Source: Phaeodactylibacter xiamenensis (GTDB taxonomy: Bacteria; Bacteroidota; Bacteroidia; Chitinophagales; Saprospiraceae). Taken from it: DNA of 64,000 bases. The stretch covers positions 124,001-188,000 of the forward strand of contig NZ_JPOS01000084.1 of assembly GCF_000759025.1 (NCBI RefSeq), read 5' to 3'. The stretch's first letter is position 1, and each line of letters starts with the position of its first letter. The notes under the pieces were generated by a model. The model was not told the DNA's origin, did no database searches, and saw only the letters and a program-made list of their open reading frames with translations. Of this stretch, positions 63,710-64,000 are shown piece by piece. The position numbers were made by a program, and so were the translations under genes.

Positions 63710-64000
63710 ATTTCAAGGACGATCTTTCCAAACTGTTTGCCCTGGTCCATCCGCTCAAAGGCCTTTGTGGCTTCTGCTATAGGGAATACCTGATCGACTA
63801 CAGGCTTTATTTTGTGCTTACTGACGAAAGTGGCCATATCCTGAAATTCCTGATCACTGCCCATTGAGGTACCCAGGATAGCAATTTGCTTCCAGAATAT
63901 AAGCTGTGGGGAAAAGTCAGGCACTTTGCCCTGCGTGCCACCATAAGTCACGATGCGGGCTCCGAAATTACAAATCTTGGGAAAACGGGCAAACCCTGGA
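63706..64000 (-). CDS. Zinc-type (MDR) alcohol dehydrogenase/quinone reductase, 3' part
   Basis: The frame runs off the right edge; the last 97 codons are visible. They read ICNFGARIVTYGGTQG and then a typical MDR end: FWKQIAILGTSMGSDQEF, VDQVFPIAEATKAFERMDQG and KQFGKIVLEI. This is the C-terminal part of the Rossmann domain plus the closing segment of medium-chain dehydrogenases. The catalytic zinc site lies in the missing part. The gene overlaps the phosphoesterase start by 4 bases. Confidence 0.75.
   Translation of the reverse strand, partial: PGFARFPKICNFGARIVTYGGTQGKVPDFSPQLIFWKQIAILGTSMGSDQEFQDMATFVSKHKIKPVVDQVFPIAEATKAFERMDQGKQFGKIVLEI

Noticed and set aside
1-64000. CRISPR arrays, rRNA, tRNA and classical defence systems
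   Set aside because: Looked for tandem direct repeats with regular spacing, for tRNA-like cloverleaf motifs and for restriction, Cas or abortive-infection motifs; none convincing. The cNMP-binding/Schlafen-like gene is the closest candidate and is reported as a finding only.

Overview
The window is chromosomal DNA of a Bacteroidota bacterium, most likely a marine member of the Saprospiria (Lewinella/Phaeodactylibacter-like). This rests on a type IX secretion (T9SS) C-terminal sorting domain, a TonB receptor with an N-terminal carboxypeptidase-regulatory-like domain, a hybrid two-component system in one chain, an UpxY-type NusG paralogue, a DUF1573 lipoprotein, and several TAnnTTTG boxes upstream of genes, the known Bacteroidota -7 promoter element. 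The exact genus is inference. I recognised no rRNA, tRNA, CRISPR array or prophage.

Layout. 0-9 kb: secreted endonuclease/exonuclease/phosphatase-family protein, TonB-dependent receptor, YciO-type protein, orphan MoxR/ChlI-like AAA+ ATPase, polytopic membrane protein, GNAT acetyltransferase. 9-14.5 kb: a decayed patch followed by a very large TamB-like protein. 14.7-22.8 kb: a secreted carbohydrate-processing cluster (two-domain DUF1080 protein, Tat-exported Gfo/Idh/MocA oxidoreductase, right-handed beta-helix protein, GH42-like glycosidase, S1 sulfatase). 22.8-25.6 kb: a decay zone with two frameshifted paralogous outer-membrane-like genes, an intact aquaglyceroporin, a 161-bp palindromic MITE-like element and a truncated sulfatase pseudogene. 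25.6-44 kb: mostly single housekeeping or accessory genes (YkuK, photolyase/cryptochrome, UbiA prenyltransferase, DUF1573 lipoprotein, hybrid sensor kinase, a cNMP-binding/Schlafen-AlbA fusion, class III aminotransferase, a lipoprotein, MiaA, an MFS transporter, a FixI/CcoI-like P-type ATPase, QueA, a PLP decarboxylase).

45.7-54.3 kb is the front of an exopolysaccharide locus: winged-helix regulator with a palindrome just before its start codon, L-2-hydroxyglutarate oxidase, DegT aminotransferase, UDP-HexNAc dehydrogenase, UpxY antiterminator, a 420-base leader, UDP-glucose dehydrogenase, UDP-glucuronate decarboxylase and a CpsB-type PHP phosphatase. Together these would supply UDP-glucuronate, UDP-xylose and aminated uronic-acid sugars; no glycosyltransferase or flippase lies in the window. 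54.5-59 kb: S9 peptidase, BASS-like transporter, inorganic pyrophosphatase. 59-63.1 kb is an AT-rich, gene-poor stretch with a NUMOD4/HNH protein, a small secreted protein and a complete IS630-family element with TA target duplication. The window ends in a metallophosphoesterase and a zinc-type dehydrogenase cut by the right edge.

The most unusual items are the cNMP-binding/Schlafen-like fusion (34 kb), the paired frameshifts in tandem paralogues (23-24 kb), the GH42-like enzyme lacking the expected acid/base Glu, the MiaA with a long C-terminal extension, and the IS630 insertion that separates a gene from its likely terminator. No obviously complete new multi-gene system was found.
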